DNA of 64,000 nt. Source: JADJYF01 sp965278995. GTDB lineage: Bacteria; Pseudomonadota; Gammaproteobacteria; Ga0077536. The translations under genes and the position numbers were made by a program. This document shows, in pieces, positions 9,501 through 17,700 of this stretch; the stretch's first letter is position 1, and the number at the start of each line of letters is the position of its first letter. The stretch covers positions 5,022,001 through 5,086,000 of the forward strand of contig OZ257136.1 of the NCBI GenBank assembly GCA_965278995.1. Reading direction: 5' to 3'. The notes beneath the pieces were generated by a model that did no database searches, had not been told where the DNA came from, and saw only the letters and a program-made list of their open reading frames with translations.

Positions 9501-12312
9501 CAGCACACGATACGATGATCGGAACAGTCGCGCTGCCGAGCGCCCAGTTGAACTGCCGAAGGTGGCCACCGGCCGCCGATTTGGTTTGTGCCGCGGTCTG
9601 CCATTCGAGCATTCTGCGTCGTGAAACGTAGGTTCGCCATAGCGCCCGAATAATTGCGTCGGTCATCACGTATGCGCTTTGCGCAAGCAAGACGAGTTCG
9701 AGAAGAACGTGACCGACGAGGCGGCCGAGCCCACGCATGAGTTCCAGGGTGCGATTGGAACGGACTCCTGACGGTTGCAGGGTGAAAGCCGCGCCAAGCC
9801 AGCTAAGCAGTCTCGGCATGGCAAGGGAAGCGAGCACCAGTGACAGCCATACCTGAGGATCGGTTTGCGGATCCAGAAAAGCACCAATCAGCAGCGCGAA
9901 CATGGCGACTGGCAGTATCGAGCGCCGAAGATTGTCGAGCATTTTCCAGCGCGCCAATGCCGGGAGCGGTGCTGTCCGCTGCCCAAGTATCCACGGCAGG
10001 AGTTGCCAGTCGCCACGAACCCAGCGATGGGTGCGCGCCGCCGCTACTTCCGAGTGCGACGGTGTATCTTCAAAAAAAGAGACATCGCTGACCAGCGCGC
10101 AACGCGCGAATGAACTCTCGAACAAATCATGACTTAAGACCGCGTTGTCCGGTACGCGTCCGGTCAGAACGCTATGAAAGGCCTTCAGATCGTACAGACC
10201 CTTCCCGGTGTAGCTGGCTTCGCTGAAGATATCCTGGTAGATATCTGAAACCGCCGCGGCGTATGGGTCAACGCCCGCGCCGCGTCCGAATACCGAACGA
10301 AACAGAGAATGCTCACCCTCGAGCGGCAACAGCAATGAGATCTTTGGCTGGAACAACGCATAGCCTCGCGACACGATACCGCTCTGCGTATCGATATGCG
10401 GGCGGTTCAATGGATGTGCAGCAGTGCCGACCAGGCGCAGAGCAGCGCCTGCCGGCATGCGTGTATCGGAATCGAGCGTGATGACGTATCGGACGTTTCT
10501 GGGCAGGCACGCGAGTTCACCACCATCTTCCAGATATGAAGTCCCACGTTCGCCAAGCAGCAGTCGATTGAATTCATCCAGCTTGCCGCGTTTTCGCTCC
10601 CATCCCATCCAAATACCGTCGTGGTCGTTCCAGCGCCGCGCACGGTGAAGCACATAGAAGCGGCGACCGTCCTGATCGGGCGGCAACGGGTAGCGCGCAT
10701 TCAATGCCGACATCGCAAGGCGGGCGCGCGACAAAAGGGGCTGATCGTCAGCAAGAACCTCGGTTGGCGCGTCTCGCCAGTCAGTAAGCAAGGCGAAGCG
10801 AAAGCCGTCATCCCGGTTCGATAGATAATGTCGTTCGAGCTCGGCGACTTGATTTTCGACGTGATCGATTCTAATCAGCAGGGTCGGTATGACGACCATG
10901 GTTCTGAGTTCGTGAGGCAACCCGTCAGCGAGTTCGAGGCGCGGTAACCGCGCAGGACGCCACAGTCGGGATGCCGCGTAATTGGCCAGGCTGAACGCAA
11001 CTTCCGAGGCCGGCCATAGCGCGACCACGGCGAAAAACGCCGCCGATATCGGTAAAGTCCCCGATGCATATGCCTCCAGGCAGGCGAATGCACTGATACC
11101 CAGCGTCGCGGAAACCACCAGTGCGATATAGGCGACGAAACGAGCATGTGGAAAGGCAGTTTCCAATCGACGCAACGGACGCGGGCTGAGCCCTACCTGG
11201 TCCTCCAGTTCGGCATAACCCTCGGCTAGTAGCCAGTAGCCTAGATCCCCTGAATACACCGAACCCGACCCGTCAACGTGAACACCGAAGCGCTCGACGA
11301 CGAGTGCAGCGAGTTCCGGCTCTGGCAGGCCGCTGCGGCCACTCAGATTTTCAATCACCTCGCGGTAGAGCGCCCGCGAACGGGAATCGAGGCGTGTGTA
11401 TGCGTCGTTTTTTCGTAACGCGCGATCGACCAGCGAAATGTCAGTGAACAGGTCTACCCAATCGCTCCGCTCGATGGTCTGAATGCTCTGAAAGATATTG
11501 CGCACGCGCACATCGAGCATCGCGCGCGCCAGCAGATTGCGTTCAATCGGGTTGACGGTGTCGCTGAAATCGGGAGTGCTCTCCGGGATTTCGTCATGAA
11601 CTGCCGTGGGATCGTCATACAGGCGTCGTTGAGCAATCTGCGCCAGGTATCCGTGGCGGAACACTGTGGATACCGCTCTCAAATCGATACCCATGGTTGA
11701 TGGATGGTCATGGTCGACGCCCCCAGGTGGCTTCGCCGCAGCGTCGGCAACCATGTCTGCAGCGTGGGCACCGCGATGATTCTCGATAATCTGTTCAGCG
11801 CAAACCTGTAGTTGCCGAATCAGTAGAAAGCGCAACATCGGCGCCAGCAGCGCGATTTCGCGCAGCAGCAATGGATGCACGCGTTGATAATCAGCGAGTA
11901 CCTGGACCAACTCATCTATATCGAGATCGAAATCGCAGGTTTCCAGGTAGAAATGCGCGAGAAGTTCGAGTCGTGCACGTGCCTTGCCATCGTCACCGCG
12001 CCAAGCCGGAAGTTTGCGCGTCGCACTTTTCGGTAACTGCTGAGCAACAACAGGATGAAGTCGCTCGATGACGTAGAAATTGTCGACGAGCCACTGGGCC
12101 GCTTGAGACAGCGAACGCTGTTCGTCGCTGAACGCTTCGATGTTTCGAACACTCGCCCGTAGCTGGTCCAGCGCGCGGTCAAGTTCTGCACCGAATCGCG
12201 GAATCCGCAGTCGGGTGGGCGGCGCCTCCCATTGTGCGAGCGCTTGCCCTAGATCATCGACGACAGCGGGTAGTGAGAACGAAAAACCCTCGTACACGGT
12301 AGCTTCCGACAT
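3592..12312 (-). CDS. ndvB: Cyclic beta-1,2-glucan synthase (NdvB/ChvB type)
   Basis: A 2906-residue inner-membrane enzyme that starts, elongates and cyclises osmoregulated beta-1,2-glucan; the family is typically about 2800-2900 residues. Two membrane segments lie near residues 395-450. A GT84 glycosyltransferase core follows, with DSDT near 613 and the Q/RxxRW-type motif RWVRGDWQ near 767. More membrane spans lie between about 795 and 970. A glycoamylase-like region (about 1250-1650, SWSGSMFEYLMP) comes next, then a C-terminal GH94 phosphorylase-like domain with the catalytic-Asp motif GDWNDGMN near 2585 that sets ring length. All key motifs are intact. It appears to be monocistronic. The window also holds opgD 44 kb away, but no NdvA exporter. 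Confidence 0.95.
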   Translation of the reverse strand: MSEATVYEGFSFSLPAVVDDLGQALAQWEAPPTRLRIPRFGAELDRALDQLRASVRNIEAFSDEQRSLSQAAQWLVDNFYVIERLHPVVAQQLPKSATRKLPAWRGDDGKARARLELLAHFYLETCDFDLDIDELVQVLADYQRVHPLLLREIALLAPMLRFLLIRQLQVCAEQIIENHRGAHAADMVADAAAKPPGGVDHDHPSTMGIDLRAVSTVFRHGYLAQIAQRRLYDDPTAVHDEIPESTPDFSDTVNPIERNLLARAMLDVRVRNIFQSIQTIERSDWVDLFTDISLVDRALRKNDAYTRLDSRSRALYREVIENLSGRSGLPEPELAALVVERFGVHVDGSGSVYSGDLGYWLLAEGYAELEDQVGLSPRPLRRLETAFPHARFVAYIALVVSATLGISAFACLEAYASGTLPISAAFFAVVALWPASEVAFSLANYAASRLWRPARLPRLELADGLPHELRTMVVIPTLLIRIDHVENQVAELERHYLSNRDDGFRFALLTDWRDAPTEVLADDQPLLSRARLAMSALNARYPLPPDQDGRRFYVLHRARRWNDHDGIWMGWERKRGKLDEFNRLLLGERGTSYLEDGGELACLPRNVRYVITLDSDTRMPAGAALRLVGTAAHPLNRPHIDTQSGIVSRGYALFQPKISLLLPLEGEHSLFRSVFGRGAGVDPYAAAVSDIYQDIFSEASYTGKGLYDLKAFHSVLTGRVPDNAVLSHDLFESSFARCALVSDVSFFEDTPSHSEVAAARTHRWVRGDWQLLPWILGQRTAPLPALARWKMLDNLRRSILPVAMFALLIGAFLDPQTDPQVWLSLVLASLAMPRLLSWLGAAFTLQPSGVRSNRTLELMRGLGRLVGHVLLELVLLAQSAYVMTDAIIRALWRTYVSRRRMLEWQTAAQTKSAAGGHLRQFNWALGSATVPIIVSCAAILLLNRDAITVVAPLLTGWWLIPVVAAAISYPTTPRRYAPDSEETRSFRRIARLTWRFFEDFVGDADNHLPPDNVQFEPTEIVAHRTSPTNIGLYLVALTRAHELGWIAGNLFVSRLQSTLSSIARLETCSGHLLNWYDTTTLNALEPRYVSFVDSGNLAALLVVVARSCVAARARAAVPIEVLSGPHDTCLAVLATWAKARTVLPAIAVDQAAELESVLIAIEVHLSSRPASPGATGDCLLQARELARLAMHSLRSAELAPASLGTDLIADTDRLCSELDAHINDLLCVCPWAIDIVFANLRHEEPTLFNGTLGALLASTSTLEQAPGILAQVDAALGRALNGRDAAGPTAALLRAARLSCGIAYDASVARLRALETCTAQADKLWRAMNFNFLFDAKRKLFAIGYRVNEHQLDEGRYDLLASEARLGSYLASAKGDVPVDHWISLARPMGLVPAGPVLISWSGSMFEYLMPTLVMKMPADSLLHQACSNAIAEQIRYAQVQGVPWGISESGINVRDREMTYQYGPAGVPTLALKRGMDRQLVVAPYATALAAPLVPQAAVRNFSELNALGALGRHGYYEAVDFTAERLDDNHRCTVVKSHMAHHQAMSLLALTSTFSSQSLVDRFHSEPEMNAFDLVLHEQYAGSVMIARDSVVSSPQPGKVARHAAQPVRHFGNDDRQTPAIHLLSNGRYATAITSTGAGYSACAGIDISRWREDRVIDECGLYIYLRDCDSGALWAATLAPTFSNPDNYSVEFAEARAQFELYQHGIQSTLEVVVAQQEDAEIRTIKLTNQGSAVRRIEIAAMTELVLNHRNADLAHPSFHNLFVTTEYDATLNALLATRRPRASDEPTPTVMLGIITEGITSRPIAFDSDRRKVIGRGRSKRDPLALATTDGRLSGTVGSVLDPVLCLSQTVDLLPGQSTRLSFVLAYGADRDSARQHLQRLHSFTTLQRAISRSWVYAKVQLHYLRVDGDEAVSFQALSAYLMFSDPTFRPGVEFMRGNLLSARALWRYGISGDLPIVLVSVDAPDDLALVAQMVRAQLFWRARAFAVDIVILNDRAASYFDDFQRDIENILRQSGFGPDSSDLNGRLFVLRGDQLPADERRLLMTLCRVLLRGGQGGVAQQLRRRVPRARPAPVLEDSRKRSVVGRAHSNATDTTTLQFFNGYGGFTPDGTEYRIVLPSGRATPSPWVNVIATPHLGTLVTESGASFTWRTNARENQLSPWSNDPISDPSSEILYIQDRRSSAFWSPTAQPRPAPGAVYECAHGAGYSRYSTQVDGIDSELTHFVDWDQPVKLLCVKLDNRNAVRRTLLLSCYVNLCLGDSRSGKVDLLTTWVSDEPSPTLYARNPANADFAHDIAWIRCSHRIHGWTCDRAEFIGLGRSLCAPAALTFERTLRKAAGVGPDPCWVMQVEVILEPGASDTIVFAYGQASTLSAANELAVSAVSDSAATLSKVRHEWDHLLNAVQVETPDTALNFMLNRWLLYQVVSSRCLGRCGFYQAGGAYGFRDQLQDVMALATAWPQYVHDHLLRAAARQFVEGDVQHWWHPSDGKGVRTAFVDDRLWLPYAVAHYVAVTGDDAILDRQIPFLEGPQLALGEESRYFTPTVTAETASLFDHCVRAIDISWSRGVHGLPLMGCGDWNDGMNRVGWKGQGESVWMGWFLKAVLDAFIPLTTRRGRHELVTDWRAHSQQLLDALDDAGWDGAWYRRAYFDDGTPLGSVSNDECRIDSITQSWSVIAGGGNAQRSRAAMNMLDDLLVDREAQLIRLFRPSFDATQRDPGYIKGYVPGVRENGGQYTHAAVWAVMAFAELGDADRAWSLHTMLDPIGKSDSLTRAEQYRVEPYVMPADIYADTPHTGTGGWTWYSGAAGWYYRVGLESMLGIYVRNQRLQLRPCFHDSWDRYYVNLRHGTAHYQVEIRNPDRRSHGELMLTLDGEIVTGGNDIPLHDDGLSHHVVAVLTGNPD

Positions 12313-12353
12313 CGTGTCTGTTCATCAAAGTCAGGAAGCAATGCACGGACAGG

Positions 12354-12524
12354 CTACTGTACAGCGCGCGTATCTGCCGGTTTTTCGCATCCGATCCCTG
12401 GGCACCTGTGCTCGACGCGTGTTGTTTCTCGAGTATCGATCCGTCGGTCATCGTTGAAAGACGCCATGACCATTCCAGAGATCAGGAGTGGTACGCCTGC
12501 AATCCACATCAATAGATTTTTCAT
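12354..12524 (-). CDS. Small single-span membrane protein
   Basis: A 56-residue ORF with GGAG five bases before the ATG at 12524. Residues 3-21 (LLMWIAGVPLLISGMVMAS) form one hydrophobic span. A charged tail with two cysteines (CPGIGC) follows. I recognise no named family; short proteins with an MKxLLLWLxGVP start are common in proteobacterial stress loci. It lies 14 bp after the end of the next upstream minus-strand ORF, so the two may be co-transcribed. Confidence 0.5.
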   Translation of the reverse strand: MKNLLMWIAGVPLLISGMVMASFNDDRRIDTRETTRVEHRCPGIGCEKPADTRAVQ

Positions 12525-12538
12525 AAATGCTCCGGGTT

Positions 12539-12826
12539 TTACCGTCCGCCTAAGCCGCGAGACAAGGATGCAAGCGCGTCGCGAGTAGAGGCGACGTGCA
12601 ATTTTCCGTGTCGCCCATACGGCTTCCAAAGTTTCCGATCGGCGTGCCAGATGGCGACCGGATAAGTTTTCGAATCGACGATCACCTGCAGCAGTTCCAG
12701 TGCGTAAGCGGCGGCATCCTCCATGGACGCAAAACTGTGCCAAGTGTCACCGGCTGCCCGATGGACTTGCAGGACGAAAGCTTTCGGGTCAGCAGGACGG
12801 TTATCGTTCAGGCGTACGGTGTGCAT
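12539..12826 (-). CDS. Hypothetical protein, 95 aa
   Basis: A 95-residue protein with no recognised domain. It is soluble in appearance, with an alanine-rich helix (MEDAAAYALELLQVIVD) followed by a basic, aromatic stretch (AIWHADRKLWKPYGRHGK). I chose the ATG at 12826; a TTG at 12862 would add 12 residues. It is followed at 14 bp by the small membrane protein in the same direction and lies near the CsbD-like gene, so a stress role is possible but not shown. Confidence 0.5.
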   Translation of the reverse strand: MHTVRLNDNRPADPKAFVLQVHRAAGDTWHSFASMEDAAAYALELLQVIVDSKTYPVAIWHADRKLWKPYGRHGKLHVASTRDALASLSRGLGGR

Positions 12827-12862
12827 CGTTTTCGCTCGCGTGACACTATGTAGCTGTTGCAA

Positions 12863-13288
12863 TCGCCGTAATCGCGTTTCTCTGCAGGTGACGGCGAGTT
12901 GGGATTCGCGAGGGTGTCATGGCTCATAACGAATCCTCGGTCGTCAGTTAGTTCAGCAGTCCGAGCAATCGTCGTGCCGCGTTTCATGAACTCGCAATCG
13001 TCAGTCCATTCAGAGTCTTACGGCAGAGCGCCGAACCGCTGCGTTGCGGGCCGGTAAAGTTTTCATGCGAGGCTGGAAAATATTGCGCTGCCGATGCGAG
13101 CTTCCCGATTTTTCAACCGTGTATTTTTTACAGCCGGCCCTGCAATGCTTACCAACTTCCTCACGTCGAACTTTGCTAAGCGCTTGAGTCCAGTTGATCT
13201 GCGCGCTGGCATCGAGCTTGCACACACTGTTGTCGAGTTCGAGCGGCACGCAGCTGCTCGATGCGTTCAATCAATCGAGGTGAATGTT
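12863..13288. other. Intergenic stretch without a supported gene
   Basis: About 425 bp between the divergent hypothetical gene and csbD. Open frames on either strand here lack ribosome sites and recognisable content. It probably holds the divergent promoters; no clear -35/-10 pair could be assigned by eye. Confidence 0.4.
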
Positions 13289-13525
13289 ATGAATTGGGAA
13301 CAGATCGAAGGTAATTGGAAGCAAGCCAAAGGCAAAGTGAAGGAACAGTGGGGCAAGTTGACTGACGATCAGCTCGACGTGATCGCTGGCAAGCGCGAGC
13401 AGCTCGCTGGAAAGATCGAAGAAGCCTACGGAATCACCAAGGAAGAGGCCGAAAAGCAGATTAAACGGTTCGAGTCTGCGCAGAAGGATGCCGATACGAC
13501 CATCCGCCGTACTGGCCGCGCGTAA
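13289..13525 (+). CDS. CsbD-like stress-response protein
   Basis: This 78-residue, highly charged helical protein matches the CsbD family: MNWEQIEGNWKQAKGKVKEQ at the N-terminus, then WGKLTDDQLD and a Lys/Glu-rich second helix. CsbD-like proteins are abundant after general stress, but their molecular role is unknown. The start is set by GAGGTGA a few bases upstream of the ATG at 13289; the longer upstream frame is not conserved in character. A 9-bp hairpin follows the stop. Confidence 0.92.
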   Translation: MNWEQIEGNWKQAKGKVKEQWGKLTDDQLDVIAGKREQLAGKIEEAYGITKEEAEKQIKRFESAQKDADTTIRRTGRA

Positions 13526-13536
13526 CAGTGTCGCAG

Positions 13537-13561
13537 GGGCCGCTCTCCAAGCGAGCGGCCC
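13537..13561 (+). terminator. Hairpin after the CsbD-like gene
   Basis: A perfect 9-bp stem (GGGCCGCTC / GAGCGGCCC) with a 7-nt loop starts 12 bp past the stop. It is a strong GC hairpin without a T-tract, so it is a probable but not textbook terminator. Confidence 0.5.
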
Positions 13562-13720
13562 GGCAGTGTGGCGCGCCGATTACAGCCGGTGCGTCACGGT
13601 CCGACCGTCGTGCGTCTGGGCGACGGCGGGCCGTAGACTTCAGCATTCCTCAATGTTCAACGCGCGATGCCGCTATCCCCAGCGACGCCCTCAAGGCTGC
13701 GGCAAGCGGAATTGCGCCTC

Positions 13721-14698
13721 ATGGAATGGACCATTAATGTCACGAACGCCAACGGCGGCGCCGATCGTGAGTTTCGTTTCGGCCAGTCGGCCGTGCGGGT
13801 CGGTCGTGATCCCAGGCTGGAAATCTACCTGGATAATGCCGAATTATCACGCCTGCACTTCACCTTGAAGCGACTCGGCGACGTACTTCAAATCAACGAT
13901 TCCAGCCGCAACGGCACGTTTATCCAGCTTGATGGGCGGTGGACTCGGGTGCGCGGTACGGCGGAAATTCCACTTCCGGCACAGTTGCGCGCAGCGGCCT
14001 GGACGTTTGGCGTAGCCGAAGTTCAAGCGGGCGTCGAACAGCCGGGACCGACAGTTGGCCTGGAGACCCGCGCCGAGGCGACCTGGGAACAGTCGGTCAT
14101 GCTGCCGGCCGGGTACCTCAAAACCGTGCAGGAAGCAATCCTGGTATTCGATTTGTGCGAGTCGTCATTACTGGCCAGCCATGACGACCATATGGCCTAT
14201 CATCTGAAATGCCGCCTGACGCAGATGGCCGAGCCGGTCCTCGAGCAGCATGGCAGGCGTTTCTTCAAGAACACCGGCGACGGATTTCTCGCCACTTTCA
14301 GCGATCCAGTTGCCGCGCTTGCCGCCGCACTCGATCTCGAACAGCGTGTACAGAGCCGCAACCAGCGAACGCGGAATACCCCGATACACTATCGGATTGC
14401 GCTGCACTACGGCGAAGTGTGGACGATAGATGCCGGCGACGACGAGGACATTCACGGAAACGACGTCAACATCACGTTCCGCATCGAAGGCGTTCAAGGC
14501 GATTCCTTCGAGCGACTTCTGCCGGCGCTGCCGGTCCGCGATCGAATTCTGTGTTCGCGTGATTTTACCAACGTAGTACCCGAACAGCAGCTGGCTTCTG
14601 TTGTTACTGATGTCGTCGCTTGTGGTGCCGCAGAACTCAAAGGGATTACGCGAAGCGTCGCCATCGACTGGTTGAAGACAGACTATTCGACGGCCTGA
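13721..14698 (+). CDS. FHA domain-class III adenylate/guanylate cyclase
   Basis: This 325-residue protein has an N-terminal forkhead-associated phosphothreonine-binding domain (about 20-95: VGRDP, ELSRLHFTL, NDSSRNGTFI) and a C-terminal class III nucleotide cyclase domain (about 145-325). Both metal-Asp motifs are visible: FDLCES near 150 and NTGDGF near 188. The GNDVNITFR segment supplies the Asn/Arg transition-state pair, so the enzyme should be active. An alternative ATG lies 18 codons upstream at 13667. It sits just ahead of the acyl-CoA carboxylase gene. FHA input suggests control by a Ser/Thr kinase, not seen in this window. Confidence 0.85.
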   Translation: MEWTINVTNANGGADREFRFGQSAVRVGRDPRLEIYLDNAELSRLHFTLKRLGDVLQINDSSRNGTFIQLDGRWTRVRGTAEIPLPAQLRAAAWTFGVAEVQAGVEQPGPTVGLETRAEATWEQSVMLPAGYLKTVQEAILVFDLCESSLLASHDDHMAYHLKCRLTQMAEPVLEQHGRRFFKNTGDGFLATFSDPVAALAAALDLEQRVQSRNQRTRNTPIHYRIALHYGEVWTIDAGDDEDIHGNDVNITFRIEGVQGDSFERLLPALPVRDRILCSRDFTNVVPEQQLASVVTDVVACGAAELKGITRSVAIDWLKTDYSTA

Positions 14699-14766
14699 GC
14701 GGCTCCCGGCGAGCGGCAGCGTTGTTGGCTATACTGCCGACCCCGTTACCGCCAGGAGCGCCTCGC

Positions 14767-17700
14767 ATGACTGTGCGTCGATTGCTGATTGCCAATCGCG
14801 GTGAGGTAGCGATCCGCATCATGCGGACCGCCCATGATCTCGGCTGTACCACGGTCGCCATCTATAGCGAGGACGACGCTGAAAGCCTGCACGTTTCGCG
14901 GGCCGATGAAGCGATTGCTCTGAGTGGTCGCGGTCCACGCGCCTATCTCGACGGCAACGCGATTGCAGCCGCCGCAGTCGCGGCTGGCTGCGATGCTGTG
15001 CACCCTGGCTATGGTTTTCTGGCCGAGCAAGCTGCTTTTGGCACTGCGTGCGCCGGTGCTGGCCTTACTTTCGTCGGCCCCAAACCGACACAGCTTGCGC
15101 TGTTTGGCGACAAGCTTGCCGCGCGCGAACTCGCCCGTCGTTGCGGTGTGCCGACGCTGCCCGCGTCGCCCGCACTGCCTGACCCCGAAGCGTTGACCCT
15201 GTTTCGCCAGGCGCAAGGTCCCGCTGCAACGGTTTTACTCAAGGCGGCGGCCGGCGGTGGCGGGCGCGGCATGCGCGTCGTCGGGCCCGATGACGACGGC
15301 GTCGCGCTGTGGCACGCGGCGAGTGCCGAAGCCCGCGCAGCTTTCGGTAATGGCACCGTTTACGCAGAGCGCTACATCGAGCGCGCTCGCCATCTTGAAG
15401 TCCAGATCGTCGGTGATGCCCAGGGCGGCGTGACCCATCTATGGGAACGTGACTGCTCGTTGCAGCGGCGCCATCAGAAGCTGGTCGAAATCGCTCCGGC
15501 ACCGGCACTCGCAACAATGCTGCGCAACGCGCTGCTCGAAGCGGCAGTGCGCATGGCCCGCGAAGTGACTTATCGAGGGCTTGGCACGTTCGAATTTCTG
15601 GTCGATATCGCGAATGGCGAGTTCTATTTCATCGAAGCAAATGCGCGCTTGCAGGTCGAACACACGGTAACCGAGGCTGTCCTCGGTCTCGATCTCGTCG
15701 CCTTGCAGTTGACAATTGCAGGCGGCGCTACGCTGGCGAGTCTCGGTCTGGCGACACCACCGCCAGCGCCGAGCGGTTTTGCCGTGCAGCTCCGAATTAA
15801 TGCCGAGAGCATGGATGCGAGCGGCGCGACAAAACCAGCTTCCGGCACGATCACGCGCTTCGACCCGGCTGTCGGTCCGGGCGTTCGAGTCGACTCTGCG
15901 GCAGCTTGCGGCCAGTCGCCGAATCCCGCGTTCGATTCGCTGCTGGCCAAGCTCATTGTGCATAGTCCGCATGCAGATTTCGCTCAGGCATTGCGTCGCG
16001 TCGCGCGGTCGGCACGCGAGTTCGTCATCGAAGGATTGCCGACCAATCTGCCGCTGTTGAATGCCCTGATCCAGTATGCGCAATCGGCGACAGAGCCGCT
16101 CGACACCACGCTGGTCGAGCGGGAAGCCGCGGCACTGTTCGTTGCGGCGAGCCAGTTTGTTCCCGTTGCCGCGCAGCGCAATACGGCTGACCTGCAGCTG
16201 ACGAACGCAGCCGCGCTTAGCGCGCCGCCCGGGACGCTCGCCATCGCTGCGCCGATGCGCGGCAGCGTGGTCAGTATTGAAGCACTCGCTGGCAGTGTCG
16301 TGCGGCGTGGTCAGACGCTGGTCATCCTCGAAGCGATGAAAATGCATCATGTCCTCGAAGCGCCGGTCAGCGGCACGCTTGTAGTGGTTCATGTCGGTGT
16401 CAACGACGTTGTCGACGAAGGCCAGAGCGTGATGTTCGTGTTGCCGGCAGCAGGTATGGACGACAGCGCGGTCCGCGCAGTAGAACTCGATCTGGACGCC
16501 TCGCGCGCTGATCTCGATGAAGTGCTGGCGCGCCACGCGACGGGCTTGGACGCAGCGCGGCCGCAGGCTGTGGAGAAAAGACGCAAAATTGCCAGCCGCA
16601 CGGCGCGCGAGAATGTCGCTGACCTCTGCGATCCGGGCAGCTTCATTGAATATGGCGCACTGGCTATTGCCGCACAGCGACGCCGGCGCACGCTGGACGA
16701 CCTTATGGCATCGACGCCCGCGGACGGCATGATTGCCGGCTTCGGTACCGTCAACGGTGCCGATTTCGGCGAAGACGCCAGTCGGTGTGCGGTGTTCGCT
16801 TACGACTACACGGTGCTGGCTGGAACGCAAGGCCACACCAATCATAAAAAGAAGGACCGTTTGTTCGAGCTGGCAGCGGAATGGCGTTCGCCAGTGGTGT
16901 TCTTTACCGAAGGCGGCGGCGGCCGCCCGGGCGATGTCGACACGGAAGATCTGGCCATGAGCTGGCTGGATCTCAAGACCTTTGCGACCTGGCCGCAGCT
17001 GTCCGGAATTGCGCCGCGCATCGCCGTCAATTCTGGCCGTTGTTATGCCGGAAATGCCGTCATTTTCGGCTGTGCCGATATCACCATTGCGACGGTCAAT
17101 TCGAATATCGGGCTGGCCGGTCCGGCCATGATCGAAGGGGGCGGTCTCGGGCGCTATACGCCTGAAGATATCGGCCCGATAGACGTTCAGACCGCCAACG
17201 GGGTGGTCGATATCGCCTGCGCCGACGAAGCGGAAGCGACCGCTGTCGCACGGCGAACGCTCGGCTATTTCCAGGGCGCGACGCGCCAGTGGACGGCAGG
17301 TGACCAGCGTCGACTGCGCCATCTCATTCCGGAAGACCGCTTGCGGGTGTACGACATCCGCGCGGTTATCGAGGCGTTGGCCGACGATGGGTCGGTCACC
17401 GAATTACGCCGCGATTACGGCGTGGGCATGATTACCGCTTTCGTGCGCATCGAAGGTCGCCCTTTCGGCCTCATCGCCAATGATCCGCGTCATCTCGGCG
17501 GTGCCATCGATAGTCCGGGCGGCGAGAAAGGCGGGCGGTTTCTGCAGCTGTGTGACGTTTACGGCCTGCCCGTCATTTCACTCTGCGACACGCCGGGATA
17601 CATGGTCGGGCCCGACAGTGAAAAAACAGCCGCTGTCCGTCGTGGCTCGCGACTGATCGTGGCGAGCGCGAATTTGAGCGTGCCGTTGCTTACCGTCATC

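Noticed and set aside
15439..17322. A 627-codon open frame antisense to the acyl-CoA carboxylase
   Set aside because: It mirrors the high-GC codon pattern of the real gene, has no recognisable domain and no ribosome site. The plus-strand protein has clear family motifs throughout.
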